DNA of 64,000 nucleotides from Gordoniibacillus kamchatkensis (GCF_000829455.1 NZ_JXAK01000011.1:1-64000), one strand, 5' to 3'; shown: positions 38,554 to 47,895, counted from the stretch's first letter. Notes: generated by a model from the letters alone, not told the origin. Numbers and translations are program-made.

Positions 38554-38827
38554 GTGAACCGCGTCCTCCCTCCTTCTCTGTACTAGCATCTATTATATCC
38601 AAATTGAGAACGCATTGAAAATTCGAATACCGTATTGTGTTTCAGCCGCAAAGTAGCTTATAATCATTTTAGGTCAACGTCCTAAATATGACCGAAAATT
38701 GCAAGACAACCGATCCGGTCTGACATTCATGCGGAAAGGAGGGACGTTTGCAGTCGCCGGGAGGCGGATTCGTTTGTCGAAGGCCATTTTTTTGAAAGCG
38801 ATATCATTATATGGACGGTGGGTGTCT

Positions 38828-40081
38828 ATGACCAATCGCATGTCCGCTAACAAGGTAAAATATGTGACACTTGGTCTGTTGTGTTTAACGTGGCTCATTA
38901 ATTATTTTGACAAGGTAGCCATTAACGTGGCCATCATTCCGCTCTCCAAACAATTCGGGTTAAGCACTGCGCATGCCGGCTTGATTTTGAGCAGCTTCTT
39001 TCTGAGCTATGCCATTATGCAGCCGATCGGCGGCTATTTGTCCGATAAGCTCGGCTCGAGAAAGGTGATTCTGTTTTCCGCGGTTTTATGGTCGCTGTTT
39101 ACGTTATTGACCGGCTTTGCGTGGTCGTTCGCTTCCTTGATCGCGATCCGCTTTCTGTTCGGGATCGGCGAAGGCAGCTATCCGTCGGCAAGCTCGGTAG
39201 CCGTAGCGGAATCGTTTCCGCAAAAGCAGCGGGCCAGAGCCAAATCGATACTCACCTCTTCCACGACGCTTGGCGCGATGATCGGCTCGCTTGTGGCAGC
39301 TACGTTAACGAGTTGGTTCGGATGGAAATATATGTTTGTCGCTCTCGGTGCGGTCGGGTTTGCGGTTTGCTTCGTTCTCTTCTTTTTCTTAAAGCCGGGA
39401 GGGCAAACAGATCCGAAGCCAGCAGGGGAAGCGAAGGCGAAGATGCCGCTTAAGCAGCTGGTATCCATGCCTTTCGTATGGCAGCTTACGCTCATTTACT
39501 TCGGCGCCAGCATCGTAACTTGGGGCATGCAGTCATGGATGCCTTCATATCTCGTCAAAGTCCACCATCTGGATCTCGTTTCGATGGGCGCCCTGTCCTC
39601 CATTCCGTCGCTGGTCGGCTTTATTTCCGTTCTCATCACCGGTTGGCTGCTGGACAAAAAGTTCGCGCTCGGCCGGGAAAAATATTTTGTCATCGTCGGC
39701 TCCGTCGTCACGGCTATTTGCATTTATTTGATGTTCCAGGCGCCTTCGGTCGGAATGGTCGTTTTCTATCAGTGCTTGAGCTCGCTAGGCGGCGTGCTCA
39801 TCGTAACGACCGTTCTAACGATGCCGCTCAAATATTTGGATCAACAAGTGATCGGCTCCGCGAGCGGTTTCGTCTACCTCGGCGGACAAGTGGCGGGCAT
39901 TATCGCCCCTTCATTGATGGGGTTTATGATCCAAAGCTTTAACGGCTCCTATCAAGCTGCGTTTTGGGTGATGATCGCTGCGATGGTCTTTCCGTTCTTC
40001 GCCGCATTGACACTGCGCAGAGGATTTGAAGCACGGATATTCGAACGGACAAATACGCACACCGGGGAGGAACCGGCATGA
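38828..40081 (+). CDS. MFS transporter, anion:cation symporter (ACS) type
   Basis: The start is ATG 38828 after GGTGGG, just before the soluble N-terminus of TM1; longer in-frame starts lack a ribosome site. The 417-residue protein has twelve membrane segments, with the ACS-type TM1 INYFDKVAINVAIIPL and loop motif GGYLSDKLGSRKVI. ACS members import organic anions such as sugar acids, glycerol-3-phosphate or dipeptide-like compounds. It overlaps the M20 gene by four bases (ATGA), so the pair is translationally coupled and likely takes up the substrate of the peptidase. Confidence 0.88.
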   Translation: MTNRMSANKVKYVTLGLLCLTWLINYFDKVAINVAIIPLSKQFGLSTAHAGLILSSFFLSYAIMQPIGGYLSDKLGSRKVILFSAVLWSLFTLLTGFAWSFASLIAIRFLFGIGEGSYPSASSVAVAESFPQKQRARAKSILTSSTTLGAMIGSLVAATLTSWFGWKYMFVALGAVGFAVCFVLFFFLKPGGQTDPKPAGEAKAKMPLKQLVSMPFVWQLTLIYFGASIVTWGMQSWMPSYLVKVHHLDLVSMGALSSIPSLVGFISVLITGWLLDKKFALGREKYFVIVGSVVTAICIYLMFQAPSVGMVVFYQCLSSLGGVLIVTTVLTMPLKYLDQQVIGSASGFVYLGGQVAGIIAPSLMGFMIQSFNGSYQAAFWVMIAAMVFPFFAALTLRRGFEARIFERTNTHTGEEPA

Positions 40082-41484
40082 CTGACTTGGAAAAGCTCTC
40101 CGCCATTATTGAGAAGAAGCGAAATGAATTCATCCAATTAAGCGATAAGATCTGGGAAATTGCGGAAACCCGCTTTGAGGAGTTCCGGTCCGCCGAATTG
40201 CTGTGCCAGGCGCTGGAAAAAGAAGGATTTTCCGTGCAAAAAGGCGTCGGCGGCATGGAAACGGCGTTTATCGGAAGCTGTGGCAGCGGGACACCGGTTG
40301 TCGCCATTTTGGGGGAATTCGATGCGCTTCCCGGATTGAGCCAGAAAAAAGGAGTCGCCTCTGCCAATCCGCTCGTCGAAGGCGGCAACGGCCACGGTTG
40401 CGGCCACAATCTTCTCGGAACGGGCTCGCTCGCCGCGGCGGTTGCGTTGAAAACGTACATGGAAGAGGCCGGGATTGCAGGAACCGTCCGCTACTACGGC
40501 TGTCCCGCCGAAGAAGGTGGATCGGGTAAAACGTTCATGGCGCGCGAAGGTTTGTTTGACGATGTGGATTTTGCCCTGTGCTGGCATCCGGCCCCCGCGA
40601 ACGGCGTATTCTCTGCCAACTCGCTCGCCAACTACCAGGTGTACTTTAAATTTGCGGGCCGAAGCTCGCACGCTGCGGCAAGCCCGCATTTGGGACGAAG
40701 CGCCCTCGACGCCGTCGAGCTTATGAATGTGGGCGTGAACTATTTAAGAGAGCACATCATTCCGGACGCGCGGGTGCACTATGCGATTACGAATGCAGGG
40801 GGGGCGGCTCCGAATGTCGTCCAGGCCGAAGCTGAAGTTCTTTATCTGATTCGCGCCCCAAAAACCCCGCAAGTAGAGGAAATTTACCAGCGCGTCTGCA
40901 ACATTGCGCGCGGAGCGGCGCTGATGACGGGAACAAAGGTGGAGATCGTCTTCGATAAAGCGTGCTCGAATTTGGTGCCGAATACCGTGCTGGAACAAGT
41001 CATGCACGAAGTATTCACGAAGCTCGGCGTTCCGGTTTTCGACGACGAAGAGCGGAAGTTCGCGCGCGAGATGAGGGCTACATTTTCGGCAGAAGATATA
41101 AACAGCATTCCAAGCAAAGCTCTTCGGGATAAAGAGCTCGCCGATTTCATTATGCCTTACGGAGAACAAAGAGGGGCTTCCGCCGGCTCAGGCTCTACCG
41201 ACGTAGGCGACGTCAGCTGGATAGCCCCTACCGTTCAGTGCGTAACGGCTTGCATGGCGGTTGGAACACCGTTTCATACTTGGCAGCTGGTCGCGCAAGG
41301 AGCAACTTCAATTGCACATAAAGGCATGCTTCATGCGGGGAAAGTGATGGCGGCGACGGCGCTCGAGGCGATGCGGAATCCCGCCGTTCTGGCGGAGGCG
41401 AAGGCGGAACTTAGCCGGCAACTGGCCGAGACGGCCTACACGTGCCCGATTCCAAAAGACGTGAAGCCATCGCCCAAAAAATAA
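40078..41484 (+). CDS. M20-family amidohydrolase/peptidase, AbgB-like
   Basis: This 468-residue zinc enzyme has the metal-binding patterns HGCGHNLLG (~120), CPAEEGGSGKT (~145) and CWHPAP (~170), with a dimerisation domain in the middle (HAAASPHLGRSALDAVEL). It is closest in layout to AbgB, which with AbgA splits p-aminobenzoyl-glutamate, and to indole-acetyl-amino-acid hydrolases. The exact amide is unknown. It is the second gene of the coupled pair with the ACS-type transporter and is followed by a terminator. Confidence 0.87.
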   Translation: MTDLEKLSAIIEKKRNEFIQLSDKIWEIAETRFEEFRSAELLCQALEKEGFSVQKGVGGMETAFIGSCGSGTPVVAILGEFDALPGLSQKKGVASANPLVEGGNGHGCGHNLLGTGSLAAAVALKTYMEEAGIAGTVRYYGCPAEEGGSGKTFMAREGLFDDVDFALCWHPAPANGVFSANSLANYQVYFKFAGRSSHAAASPHLGRSALDAVELMNVGVNYLREHIIPDARVHYAITNAGGAAPNVVQAEAEVLYLIRAPKTPQVEEIYQRVCNIARGAALMTGTKVEIVFDKACSNLVPNTVLEQVMHEVFTKLGVPVFDDEERKFAREMRATFSAEDINSIPSKALRDKELADFIMPYGEQRGASAGSGSTDVGDVSWIAPTVQCVTACMAVGTPFHTWQLVAQGATSIAHKGMLHAGKVMAATALEAMRNPAVLAEAKAELSRQLAETAYTCPIPKDVKPSPKK

Positions 41485-41500
41485 AGCCGGCAAGCGGCAC

Positions 41501-41542
41501 GCAGCAGTCCAGGGATATTGTTCTCCGGACTGCTGCTTTTTT
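41501..41542 (+). terminator. terminator of the transporter-peptidase operon
   Basis: GCAGCAGTCC pairs with GGACTGCTGC, followed by six T. Confidence 0.92.
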
Positions 41543-41567
41543 CAAAATCGACCGCCGTATGCCAACA

Positions 41568-41606
41568 AAAAAGCTCTTTTTCCGGCATAGCAGAAAAAAG
41601 AGCTTG
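41568..41606 (-). terminator. terminator of trxA
   Basis: On the minus strand AAGCTCTTTTTTCTG pairs with the complementary CGGAAAAAGAGCTT, followed by six T, 25 bases after the trxA stop. Confidence 0.9.
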
Positions 41607-41630
41607 CGTTCACGCGGCAATCGCTGCCGA

Positions 41631-41945
41631 TTATTGATGGCGCGTAACGACGTTTTTCAGCGCGTCCTTGGACTGGAAGCCGACGATTTTGTCGACCGGT
41701 TGGCCGTCCTTGAACACGATCAGCGTCGGGATGCTCATCACGCCGAAGCGGCTTGCGGACTCCGGATTGTCGTCCACGTTCACTTTCGCGATCTTCAGGT
41801 TCGATACCTCTTTATCCAATTCTTCCAGTACCGGCGCGATCATTTTGCAAGGTCCGCACCAAGGGGCCCAGAAGTCAACGAGTACGGTGCCGGTGGATTC
41901 GACTTCGCTTTTGAAGCTTTCGTCAGATACGTTTACGATAGCCAT
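41631..41945 (-). CDS. trxA: thioredoxin
   Basis: The 104-residue protein has the redox motif WCGPC in VDFWAPWCGPCKMIAPVLEE and the cis-Pro in MSIPTLIVF. It is the general cytoplasmic disulfide reductase. The start follows AGGAGG; a 16-base-spaced promoter lies ~40 bases upstream. It is transcribed alone. Confidence 0.97.
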   Translation of the reverse strand: MAIVNVSDESFKSEVESTGTVLVDFWAPWCGPCKMIAPVLEELDKEVSNLKIAKVNVDDNPESASRFGVMSIPTLIVFKDGQPVDKIVGFQSKDALKNVVTRHQ

Positions 41946-41982
41946 TGTTCATTTCCTCCTATTCGGGTTGTCAACATGTAAA

Positions 41983-42010
41983 GTATACCACAGCACTTGC
42001 GGTTTTCAAC
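41983..42010 (-). promoter_or_regulatory. candidate promoter of trxA
   Basis: On the minus strand TTGAAA and TATACT are separated by 16 bases. Confidence 0.6.
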
Positions 42011-42103
42011 CGGACGGCGGTGCGCCCAAGCCTGATGTGGGCCGTGCGTTGCGAAGCGCATCCGTCTGCGGGGGCGGCGGTACTGCCGGGCAGACGTTTG
42101 CTT

Positions 42104-42235
42104 GCGGCGGTACGGAGGATGGAATATGGGATGGAGCAGCGACTTTTGAACTCGTGTTCCTTCCTTGTTACCAATTGATAGGAACACGAGTTCAATGGAG
42201 CCGGAATCCCATATTCCAATCCGCAGTACCGCCGC
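42104..42235. repeat. double-stem hairpin element, copy A
   Basis: Nested arms: GCGGCGGTAC (42104-42113) with GTACCGCCGC (42226-42235); GGAATATGGGAT (42121-42132) with ATCCCATATTCC (42206-42217); TGAACTCGTGTTCC (42147-42160) with GGAACACGAGTTCA (42181-42194); 20-base loop. The bulges CGACTTTT and GGAGCCGGA are shared with other copies. It lies between merR and trxA. Confidence 0.9.
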
Positions 42236-42245
42236 CCTTCACGAC

Positions 42246-42617
42246 CTATTGCCCGGACGCCTTGCTTTCCTGCTCCCGGCGGATGGCTTCCATCCGCTCC
42301 ACGAGGTTCGACCGAATTTGTCCGAGCTGGTGCAGCTGGCGGTCGATCTCGGCAAGCTTTTGCTCGTACATCGGCAAAATTTCCTCGCAGAACGCTTCTT
42401 TGTTCTTCATGACGCAGTTCAGGAAGCCTTCGATCTCGTCCGTCGAAAACCCGAGCCGCAAGTAGAACTGGATCGTATTCACGCGCTCGATGGCGGTGGC
42501 GTTGTATATCCGGTAGCCGTTCTCTTCTCTGTCGGCAGCGAGCAGCCCTTTGACTTCGTAATAGCGCAGCGAGCGCAAGCTCACTCCCGTGACCCGGGAT
42601 AATTCGCCGATTCGCAC
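42246..42617 (-). CDS. MerR-family transcriptional regulator
   Basis: The 123 residues start at GTG 42617, ten bases after GGAGG. The N-terminal winged helix is typical (MRIGELSRVTGVSLRSLRYYEVKGLL split here by function), followed by a coiled-coil dimerisation helix. Only the single Cys in AFCEEIL and one in LNCVM are present and no metal-loop CxxC, so a drug or stress ligand is more likely than a metal. Its own promoter has the long spacer that MerR proteins remodel. Confidence 0.9.
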   Translation of the reverse strand: MRIGELSRVTGVSLRSLRYYEVKGLLAADREENGYRIYNATAIERVNTIQFYLRLGFSTDEIEGFLNCVMKNKEAFCEEILPMYEQKLAEIDRQLHQLGQIRSNLVERMEAIRREQESKASGQ

Positions 42618-42664
42618 CTAATCTTCGCCTCCTTCAAGCAGCATGGTTTCGATCCGGTAATGCC

Positions 42665-42696
42665 ATTATAAACCCTAACACTAATGTCATAGTCAA
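42665..42696 (-). promoter_or_regulatory. MerR-type promoter with 20-bp spacer
   Basis: On the minus strand TTGACT and TATAAT are separated by 20 bases, and the spacer holds the near-palindrome ACATTAGTGT. An overlong spacer with a central dyad is the mark of promoters activated by MerR proteins, so merR is probably autoregulated. Confidence 0.72.
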
Positions 42697-42781
42697 CACT
42701 TTTTTATTAGCTAACGGAAAATAAGCGATGCCCCGCCGCGCCGGCACTCCTATTGTTTGCACAATTGTCACTTTCAACGCC

Positions 42782-42811
42782 TTTACAACTTTCGGGCAAG
42801 TTGGGTATACT
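42782..42811 (+). promoter_or_regulatory. candidate promoter of the yqzM-like gene
   Basis: TTTACA and TATACT are separated by 18 bases, 38 bases before the start codon. Confidence 0.5.
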
Positions 42812-42848
42812 AAAGCGTAGTTAGCCAGTACCGTTAGGAGGTCCCTTC

Positions 42849-42998
42849 ATGAGCGAGCCGCAATACCATCCCGAGCTTCACGTGAACGAAGAGCCGCGCA
42901 ATGATTTCATGGACGTAGCGATGGGCTTCGGCGTGTTTTTCGGCGTTCTCTTTCTGATTGCCGTCGTGGCAACCGTTGTCTCCATGTTGGTGAAATAA
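42849..42998 (+). CDS. YqzM-like small membrane protein, 49 aa
   Basis: ATG 42849 follows TTAGGAGG. The 49-residue product has a charged N-terminus (HVNEEPRNDFMDVAMGFG) and one C-terminal membrane helix (FFGVLFLIAVVATVVSML). The RNDF...GFG pattern resembles the YqzM family of Bacillales, whose role is unknown. A perfect terminator follows 13 bases after the stop. Confidence 0.72.
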   Translation: MSEPQYHPELHVNEEPRNDFMDVAMGFGVFFGVLFLIAVVATVVSMLVK

Positions 42999-43011
42999 TT
43001 TAATTTATGGC

Positions 43012-43050
43012 AAAAAGCCTTTCCGTCCGCGCGGACGGAAAGGCTTTTTT
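43012..43050. terminator. bidirectional rho-independent terminator
   Basis: AAAAAGCCTTTCCGTCCG pairs perfectly with CGGACGGAAAGGCTTTTT. It serves the yqzM-like gene and the convergent PhyH gene. Confidence 0.95.
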
Positions 43051-43060
43051 GGCTTTTCGG

Positions 43061-43858
43061 CTACAGTCCCATGCGCGTCAGCGCGCCCTCGAACGAAGCG
43101 TCCACACTGTCGTCGCCGCATAAGTACCGCCAAAACTTGGCGATGTTGATTTGATTGACGCGCGCCTCGTCGCCGCACCACGCATGGTGTCCGGCCTTGC
43201 GCAAATAATCGAGCACTTCCGCGCTGCCGCAGCCGTCGGTGTTGAACAAGCCGCGCTGCTCCTCGCCGGGACGAAGCCGCAGCTTGAACACATATCGCGT
43301 CGTGTCCGTGAAGTTCGGCTGGGCGCAGTGCCAAATGCCGTGATGCAGGAAGGCGATGGACCCGGCCTTGGAGACGAGCTGGCGCTGGCCGGCGATGTTT
43401 TTGTAACGGCCGATGCTGCCGTTGCTCACTTTGCGCAAATGCGAGCCCGGCAGCACAAGTGTCGGCCCCATCTCCCGCGGCGCATCGTGGCAAAAATAAA
43501 ACGCCTGCACGTCGAAGCCGAACGGGCGCGTGTCGATGACCGAATCGGCGTGGTACGTCTGCCCTTTCAGATGCTTCGCCTTGACGACGTGCAAAAACGA
43601 GTGGTCGTACACCGGATTCGCGCCAACAAAGCTTTGCACCGCTCCCTTTACTTGCGGCAGCTCGAAAATGTCGCGTATGACCGACGACTCGAACCAATAC
43701 CGGTACCCGCTGCCGGCAAATGCGCGCATTTCCTCCAGTGCCCGGCGGTTGTATTCCTCCGGCACGACCTGATCGAGCACAAGAAACCCGCCCGCCGCAA
43801 AATCCGCCATCTGCCGCGCCGACAGCAAATGTTCCTTCGCTACAGCCGCAACGCTCAT
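43061..43858 (-). CDS. phytanoyl-CoA dioxygenase (PhyH) family protein
   Basis: This 265-residue Fe(II)/2-oxoglutarate-type oxygenase has the facial triad as HAD in QTYHADSVID and the distal His in GIWHCAQPN; RYVFKLRL may supply the 2-oxoglutarate Arg. Members hydroxylate diverse small molecules; the substrate is unknown. The ATG overlaps the stop of the preceding small gene (ATGA), so the two are coupled. The divergent AraC gene likely regulates them. Confidence 0.85.
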   Translation of the reverse strand: MSVAAVAKEHLLSARQMADFAAGGFLVLDQVVPEEYNRRALEEMRAFAGSGYRYWFESSVIRDIFELPQVKGAVQSFVGANPVYDHSFLHVVKAKHLKGQTYHADSVIDTRPFGFDVQAFYFCHDAPREMGPTLVLPGSHLRKVSNGSIGRYKNIAGQRQLVSKAGSIAFLHHGIWHCAQPNFTDTTRYVFKLRLRPGEEQRGLFNTDGCGSAEVLDYLRKAGHHAWCGDEARVNQINIAKFWRYLCGDDSVDASFEGALTRMGL

Positions 43859-44142
43859 TGTACCTCCACCTTTCTTTCCAGCACGTATTCATAGGGAAGA
43901 TGGCCTTGCTCGTGCTCGTGTCCGCCGATAAAGACGGGCAATGCCGGCAGCTGCATCACGTTCCAGCCGTCACGCATCGCGTCGAGCACCGATTCGTACG
44001 GCGGCACGTCGCTGTCCCCGGTCTGCATTTGCAGCTCCCCTTTCGGCTTCGCTCCGTCGTACAACGCCCATGCTACCGTGCGGGACTCGAGATCCGGATC
44101 CGCCGCATGCAAAATTAAAATTTGCTGTCGCAGCACACTCAT
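43855..44142 (-). CDS. hypothetical protein, 95 aa, coupled to the PhyH gene
   Basis: The start is ATG 44142, with GGAG eleven bases upstream. It is a soluble alpha/beta protein with ILILHAADPDLESRTVAWALYD and PPYESVLDAMRDGWNVMQLP stretches; no family recognised. It is the first gene of the pair with PhyH and overlaps it by four bases. Confidence 0.7.
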   Translation of the reverse strand: MSVLRQQILILHAADPDLESRTVAWALYDGAKPKGELQMQTGDSDVPPYESVLDAMRDGWNVMQLPALPVFIGGHEHEQGHLPYEYVLERKVEVQ

Positions 44143-44284
44143 GCTCTTCGATCGCTCCTCTGCAGACTTCATTTTTTGCTTGCTTCCTAGTCCATTGTAG
44201 GGTGACGGCAGGCTGCAAAGGAATGTATGATAAACGTAGAAATTTGCACAATACTAAGCTGTTTTTGTCAGAGGGGGCGGCAGA

Positions 44285-45139
44285 GTGGACCCGATTCGGC
44301 AGCAAGTGCTGCGCAGCTACTTGGACAACTTGCAAGTGCAGCTGCACACGGCGCAGCTGACCAAGGTTTTGAGCGACTGGGGCGAGACGTTGGCCGCGCC
44401 GCCGGTGAGCCGGTTGTACTTTTTCCGCTCAGGCGCGGGTTGGATTCGCCATCGGGGCGTGACGCACCGGCCTGAGCCGGGGCAGCTGTTTTTGCTGCCT
44501 GCGGGGCAGCCGCTCGCGTTCGGTACGGAGCCGGGGCGGACGTTCGAGAAATATTGGTGCCATTTTTCCGCGTCCGTGGGCGACCTGGACTTGTTTGAAC
44601 TGCTCGGAACGCCGACGTTTGTGCGCGTGCCGGAGCGGGAGCGGCTTGAAAGCTTGTTCCGGGAGCTGATCGGGATGTACAAAAACGAAGCGTTCAGCGC
44701 CCCGCTGCGGGTTAAAGCGCTGCTGATGGACATCCTGTATCTGTATATCGAGCTGGCTATCGGGCAGGGTCTGCCCCTCGCCGTCACGTCCACGCGCGAG
44801 TCCGGCAAAATCGACGTCGTGCTGGCTTATATCGAACAAAACTTGCAGCGGCAAATGACAGTTGAAGAGCTGGCCGCCCTTGTGCACTTCCATCCGAACT
44901 ATTTCCAGTCGTATTTCAAATCGATGCTGGGCGTTCCGCCGATCGCTTTCATTAACCGCAAGCGCATCGAGCTGGCGAAGCGGCTGCTGATCGCGACCGA
45001 TATGCCCGTTGCGGACATCGCCGAACGGATCGGGCTCGAGCCGTACTATTTCTCGCGCATGTTCCGCAAGCTGGCGGGCCAGGCCCCGAGCACGTACCGG
45101 CAATATGCGGCGGCGCCTGTGGTTGAGCGGAAGCTCTAG
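44285..45139 (+). CDS. AraC-family regulator with cupin sensor domain
   Basis: It starts at GTG 44285. A cupin-like domain (RPEPGQLFLLPAGQPLAFG, FEKYWCHF) is followed by two C-terminal helix-turn-helix units (TVEELAALVHFHPNYFQS and VADIAERIGLEPYYFSRMF). The layout is that of the sugar- or metabolite-responsive AraC proteins common in Paenibacillus. It is divergent from the small gene-PhyH pair, its likely target. Confidence 0.88.
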   Translation: MDPIRQQVLRSYLDNLQVQLHTAQLTKVLSDWGETLAAPPVSRLYFFRSGAGWIRHRGVTHRPEPGQLFLLPAGQPLAFGTEPGRTFEKYWCHFSASVGDLDLFELLGTPTFVRVPERERLESLFRELIGMYKNEAFSAPLRVKALLMDILYLYIELAIGQGLPLAVTSTRESGKIDVVLAYIEQNLQRQMTVEELAALVHFHPNYFQSYFKSMLGVPPIAFINRKRIELAKRLLIATDMPVADIAERIGLEPYYFSRMFRKLAGQAPSTYRQYAAAPVVERKL

Positions 45140-45178
45140 CGGCGTTGAATCCGGCGCAGAACGGCCTTCGTCAGTTGC

Positions 45179-45223
45179 AAAAATGGCTCGGCCATTGCGC
45201 TTTCGCAGTGGCCGAGCCATTTT
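45179..45223. terminator. bidirectional rho-independent terminator
   Basis: AAAATGGCTCGGCCA pairs with TGGCCGAGCCATTTT. It is shared by the AraC gene and the convergent dnaI. Confidence 0.92.
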
Positions 45224-45246
45224 CGATACAATAGTATGATTGCTTG

Positions 45247-46197
45247 TTACACGCCGCGCTTGTTGTAGCCGCCGACCGCGACGACGTCGACGAACGGACG
45301 GATCCGGTCCATGATCCGCAGCCCCTTGTGCTCCTCTTCCCCGTCCTTGTTCGTGAAGCTGAAATGGCGCTCCAAGCCGTCCAGGTCGTAGTTCGAGGTG
45401 AAAAACGTCGGCTTGCGGTTCATCCGGTAATTGAGAATCGCGCCGACGACATGGTCGCGCAGCCACGGGTTCAAGTTTTCCGCGCCGATGTCGTCGAACA
45501 CGAGCAGGTCGGTCTCCTTCAGCAGCTCGATCGTCTCGCGCAGCTTCTGGGAGTCCTGGAACATTCCTTTCAAATCTTCGGCAAAATCCGGCATATAGAC
45601 GATCGCGCCGGTCAGCCCGACTTTGGCCAGCTGGTACAGCATGTAGCACATCAGGAACGTTTTGCCCGTGCCGAATGAGCCGGTCAGAAACAATCCGCGC
45701 GGCTGCAGCCCGTTTTCGATCGTGTTCTTGATATAAAACCCGATTTGCCCGACCGCCTCTTCGCGGTCCGGATCTTTCTCCAGCACGTCCTCGAACGAAT
45801 AGCCGTACTGCAGCGCCTTCTCGTCGATATGAAACGTGCGGATCCGGTTTTGGATCGCCATCTGCATCTGGTGGGCGACGTATTTTTTGCACGATACTTT
45901 TTCCTCGCGAATGTAAGGCCGTTCGTTCACGAGATCCGCGCTCAGCATCGTGTAGTGTCCCGTCATATCGTTCGGACACTTGTCCAGCCCGGGGCAATTC
46001 ATGCACGTCTTGTACTCTTTCACGTACTGGTACAAGCTGTTCATGTTGATCTTCATCGTATGCTCGTCGACGAACGGATACTTTTGCCGGAATTTCACGA
46101 TGAGCGGGTCGGCGAGCAGCAGCCTTGCCCGTTCTTCTGCTTGCTGCAGCACCGACGGATACGGCAACTGCTTCAAAATGCTCGATAACGACTCCAC
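45247..46197 (-). CDS. dnaI: primosomal protein DnaI, helicase loader
   Basis: This AAA+ ATPase loads the replicative helicase. GTG 46197 follows AGGGGGAG. The N-terminal domain has the Zn-binding Cys set (TCMNCPGLDKCPND, SCKKYVAHQ). The C-terminal AAA+ domain has Walker A GSFGTGKT and Walker B LLVFDDIGAE plus sensor FTSNYDL. It lies 11 bases after dnaB, the usual dnaB-dnaI order in Bacillales. Confidence 0.96.
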   Translation of the reverse strand: MESLSSILKQLPYPSVLQQAEERARLLLADPLIVKFRQKYPFVDEHTMKINMNSLYQYVKEYKTCMNCPGLDKCPNDMTGHYTMLSADLVNERPYIREEKVSCKKYVAHQMQMAIQNRIRTFHIDEKALQYGYSFEDVLEKDPDREEAVGQIGFYIKNTIENGLQPRGLFLTGSFGTGKTFLMCYMLYQLAKVGLTGAIVYMPDFAEDLKGMFQDSQKLRETIELLKETDLLVFDDIGAENLNPWLRDHVVGAILNYRMNRKPTFFTSNYDLDGLERHFSFTNKDGEEEHKGLRIMDRIRPFVDVVAVGGYNKRGV

Positions 46198-46208
46198 GCT
46201 CGCTCCCC

Positions 46209-47803
46209 CTATTCGCTGCGCTTATTTAGCACTTGATCCAGCTCTTTCGCGACGCGCCGAATTTCCTCGCGCTTCTCCTCGCTCAGCGTGCTGCCGCGCG
46301 CGCTTTGCGCCACCGGGATGTGCGGCTTCGCCTTGGCGGCTGCCGCCCCGCCGGTACGCGCGCCCCGGCCTGCACCGCGGATCGCGCCGCTGCCGCTGCG
46401 CACGACGTCTTTGCCCGCCGCCGCAACTTCTTCAGCCGCCCTCTCCTTCGCCTCCAGCTTCTGCTTCAGCTTCAGCCGCTCGCGCACGAACTGGACAGCT
46501 TGCTCGTACGTCTCGATCTGGCGCCCCAGCATATCCGAAGCGACTTGCTCGAGCGACGACTTCGACCATGAACGGCGCGATACATACGTATAATGAATGA
46601 TGACATTGATGACCGTCTCGTTCAACTTATAAGTCAAATCGATCTTCTCGAAAATGTCCAGCACCCCGTCGGGCACCGGCCCTTTCGGGAAAAATTTCTG
46701 CAGCACGAACGTATAAGGCTCGTTGCGCAAAATGAAGTTGTATTGATGCTCGTTGCACTCGCCTTGCAATAGCGCCGGCACCTCGAGATAATACTGCATC
46801 TCCACATTGTGCTCCTGGCGCTCGCCGCCGACTGCCTCCCCGCCCGCTTCCCGCGCTCGGGCCAGCGAACGCTGCCGGCTCTCGTCGCGGCGTTTGCTTT
46901 GCCGATAAAACAAATTCGCCCTGTACTGCAGCAGCTCCACATCGAGCGAACCGTCTTCGCGGAACACGCCGTCCTCATCAAGCAGCCGGCATGTCTCCTG
47001 CAGCCCCAGCGCGTATTTGCGCGCGACGAAATTGACAGCGGCAAGATGCTCCGGCTCGTACTTGAAGCTTTCCACGAAGGGGCGGTTGCGCGACTCGCGC
47101 GGAAAGCGCTGAATGATGTCGGCATAGCCGAACCCTTTCGGCGCAAGCTCGGGCCTATCCGGGCCCGGACCTGACGCCGCAGTCTGTTCCACGGCCGCCT
47201 CGAACTCCGGATCTACTGCGAACGCATTGAGCCGGAACAGCTCGTAGAACGGCATCGACAAATCCTCGCTCGGTGTCCCGGCCAGCTCGTCCGGCTGCGC
47301 CGCAAGCAGCTCGTCCTTCAGCGCGAGCACCATGTACTTGCCGATTTTGTCGCGCAGCAGCAGCGTCAAATGCTGATTGCGGAAAAACTCCGCCGGGTCG
47401 AGCGGGGCAAACAGCCGGTACACGTACACATACTCTTCGCCCGCTTCTATGTAATGGCGCGACGTCTGCAGCAGCCCGACCGCCTCGAGCCGCGACGTGT
47501 GCTCGATCCAGTCGCGCGCCCGGCTTCGCCCTCCGAACCGGTCAGCAGCAAAAGCCGGCGATGCAGCTCCAGCGGCGAATAGCCGGACTGCGCCTCCGCC
47601 ACTTGACGGTACAGCGTATGATACAGCCCAACCGCGGACAAGCCGACGATCGGCTGATACATGTGCGTCAGCATGCTGCTCTGCAGCGCGCTTAAAGCGA
47701 AATCGCGATACACGCTGTAGCGGTGATGCTCCGTAAAATGCAGCAAATTGGCAATGCGCACGTTCGATCCTACTCCATCCGTCCGAAAGTATCGGTATTC
47801 CAT
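46209..47803 (-). CDS. dnaB: replication initiation/membrane attachment protein DnaB, one frameshift
   Basis: This is the Firmicutes primosome protein, not the helicase. The start ATG 47803 gives MEYRYFRTDGVGSN. The N-terminal winged-helix domain is followed by DnaD/DnaB-like domains and a disordered Ala/Gly/Arg-rich region (~455-505) near the C-terminus. The frame is lost near 47518, inside DWIEHTSRLEAVG, where one base is missing from a GC repeat. Because dnaB is essential and all other parts are preserved, the shift is almost surely a sequence error. Confidence 0.92.
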
Positions 47804-47895
47804 TTTACCACAAAAAGCGACAAGGATGGTGCACCAATTTTTCGCCGTTGCCTGGCGGACCGAAATCCGCCGAACACGCCCCGCAGCATGCGGCA

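Noticed and set aside
42104-42235. Insertion sequence or plain terminator as explanation of the hairpin element
   Set aside because: No transposase, no target duplication visible and no T run; the same form recurs in different gene contexts.
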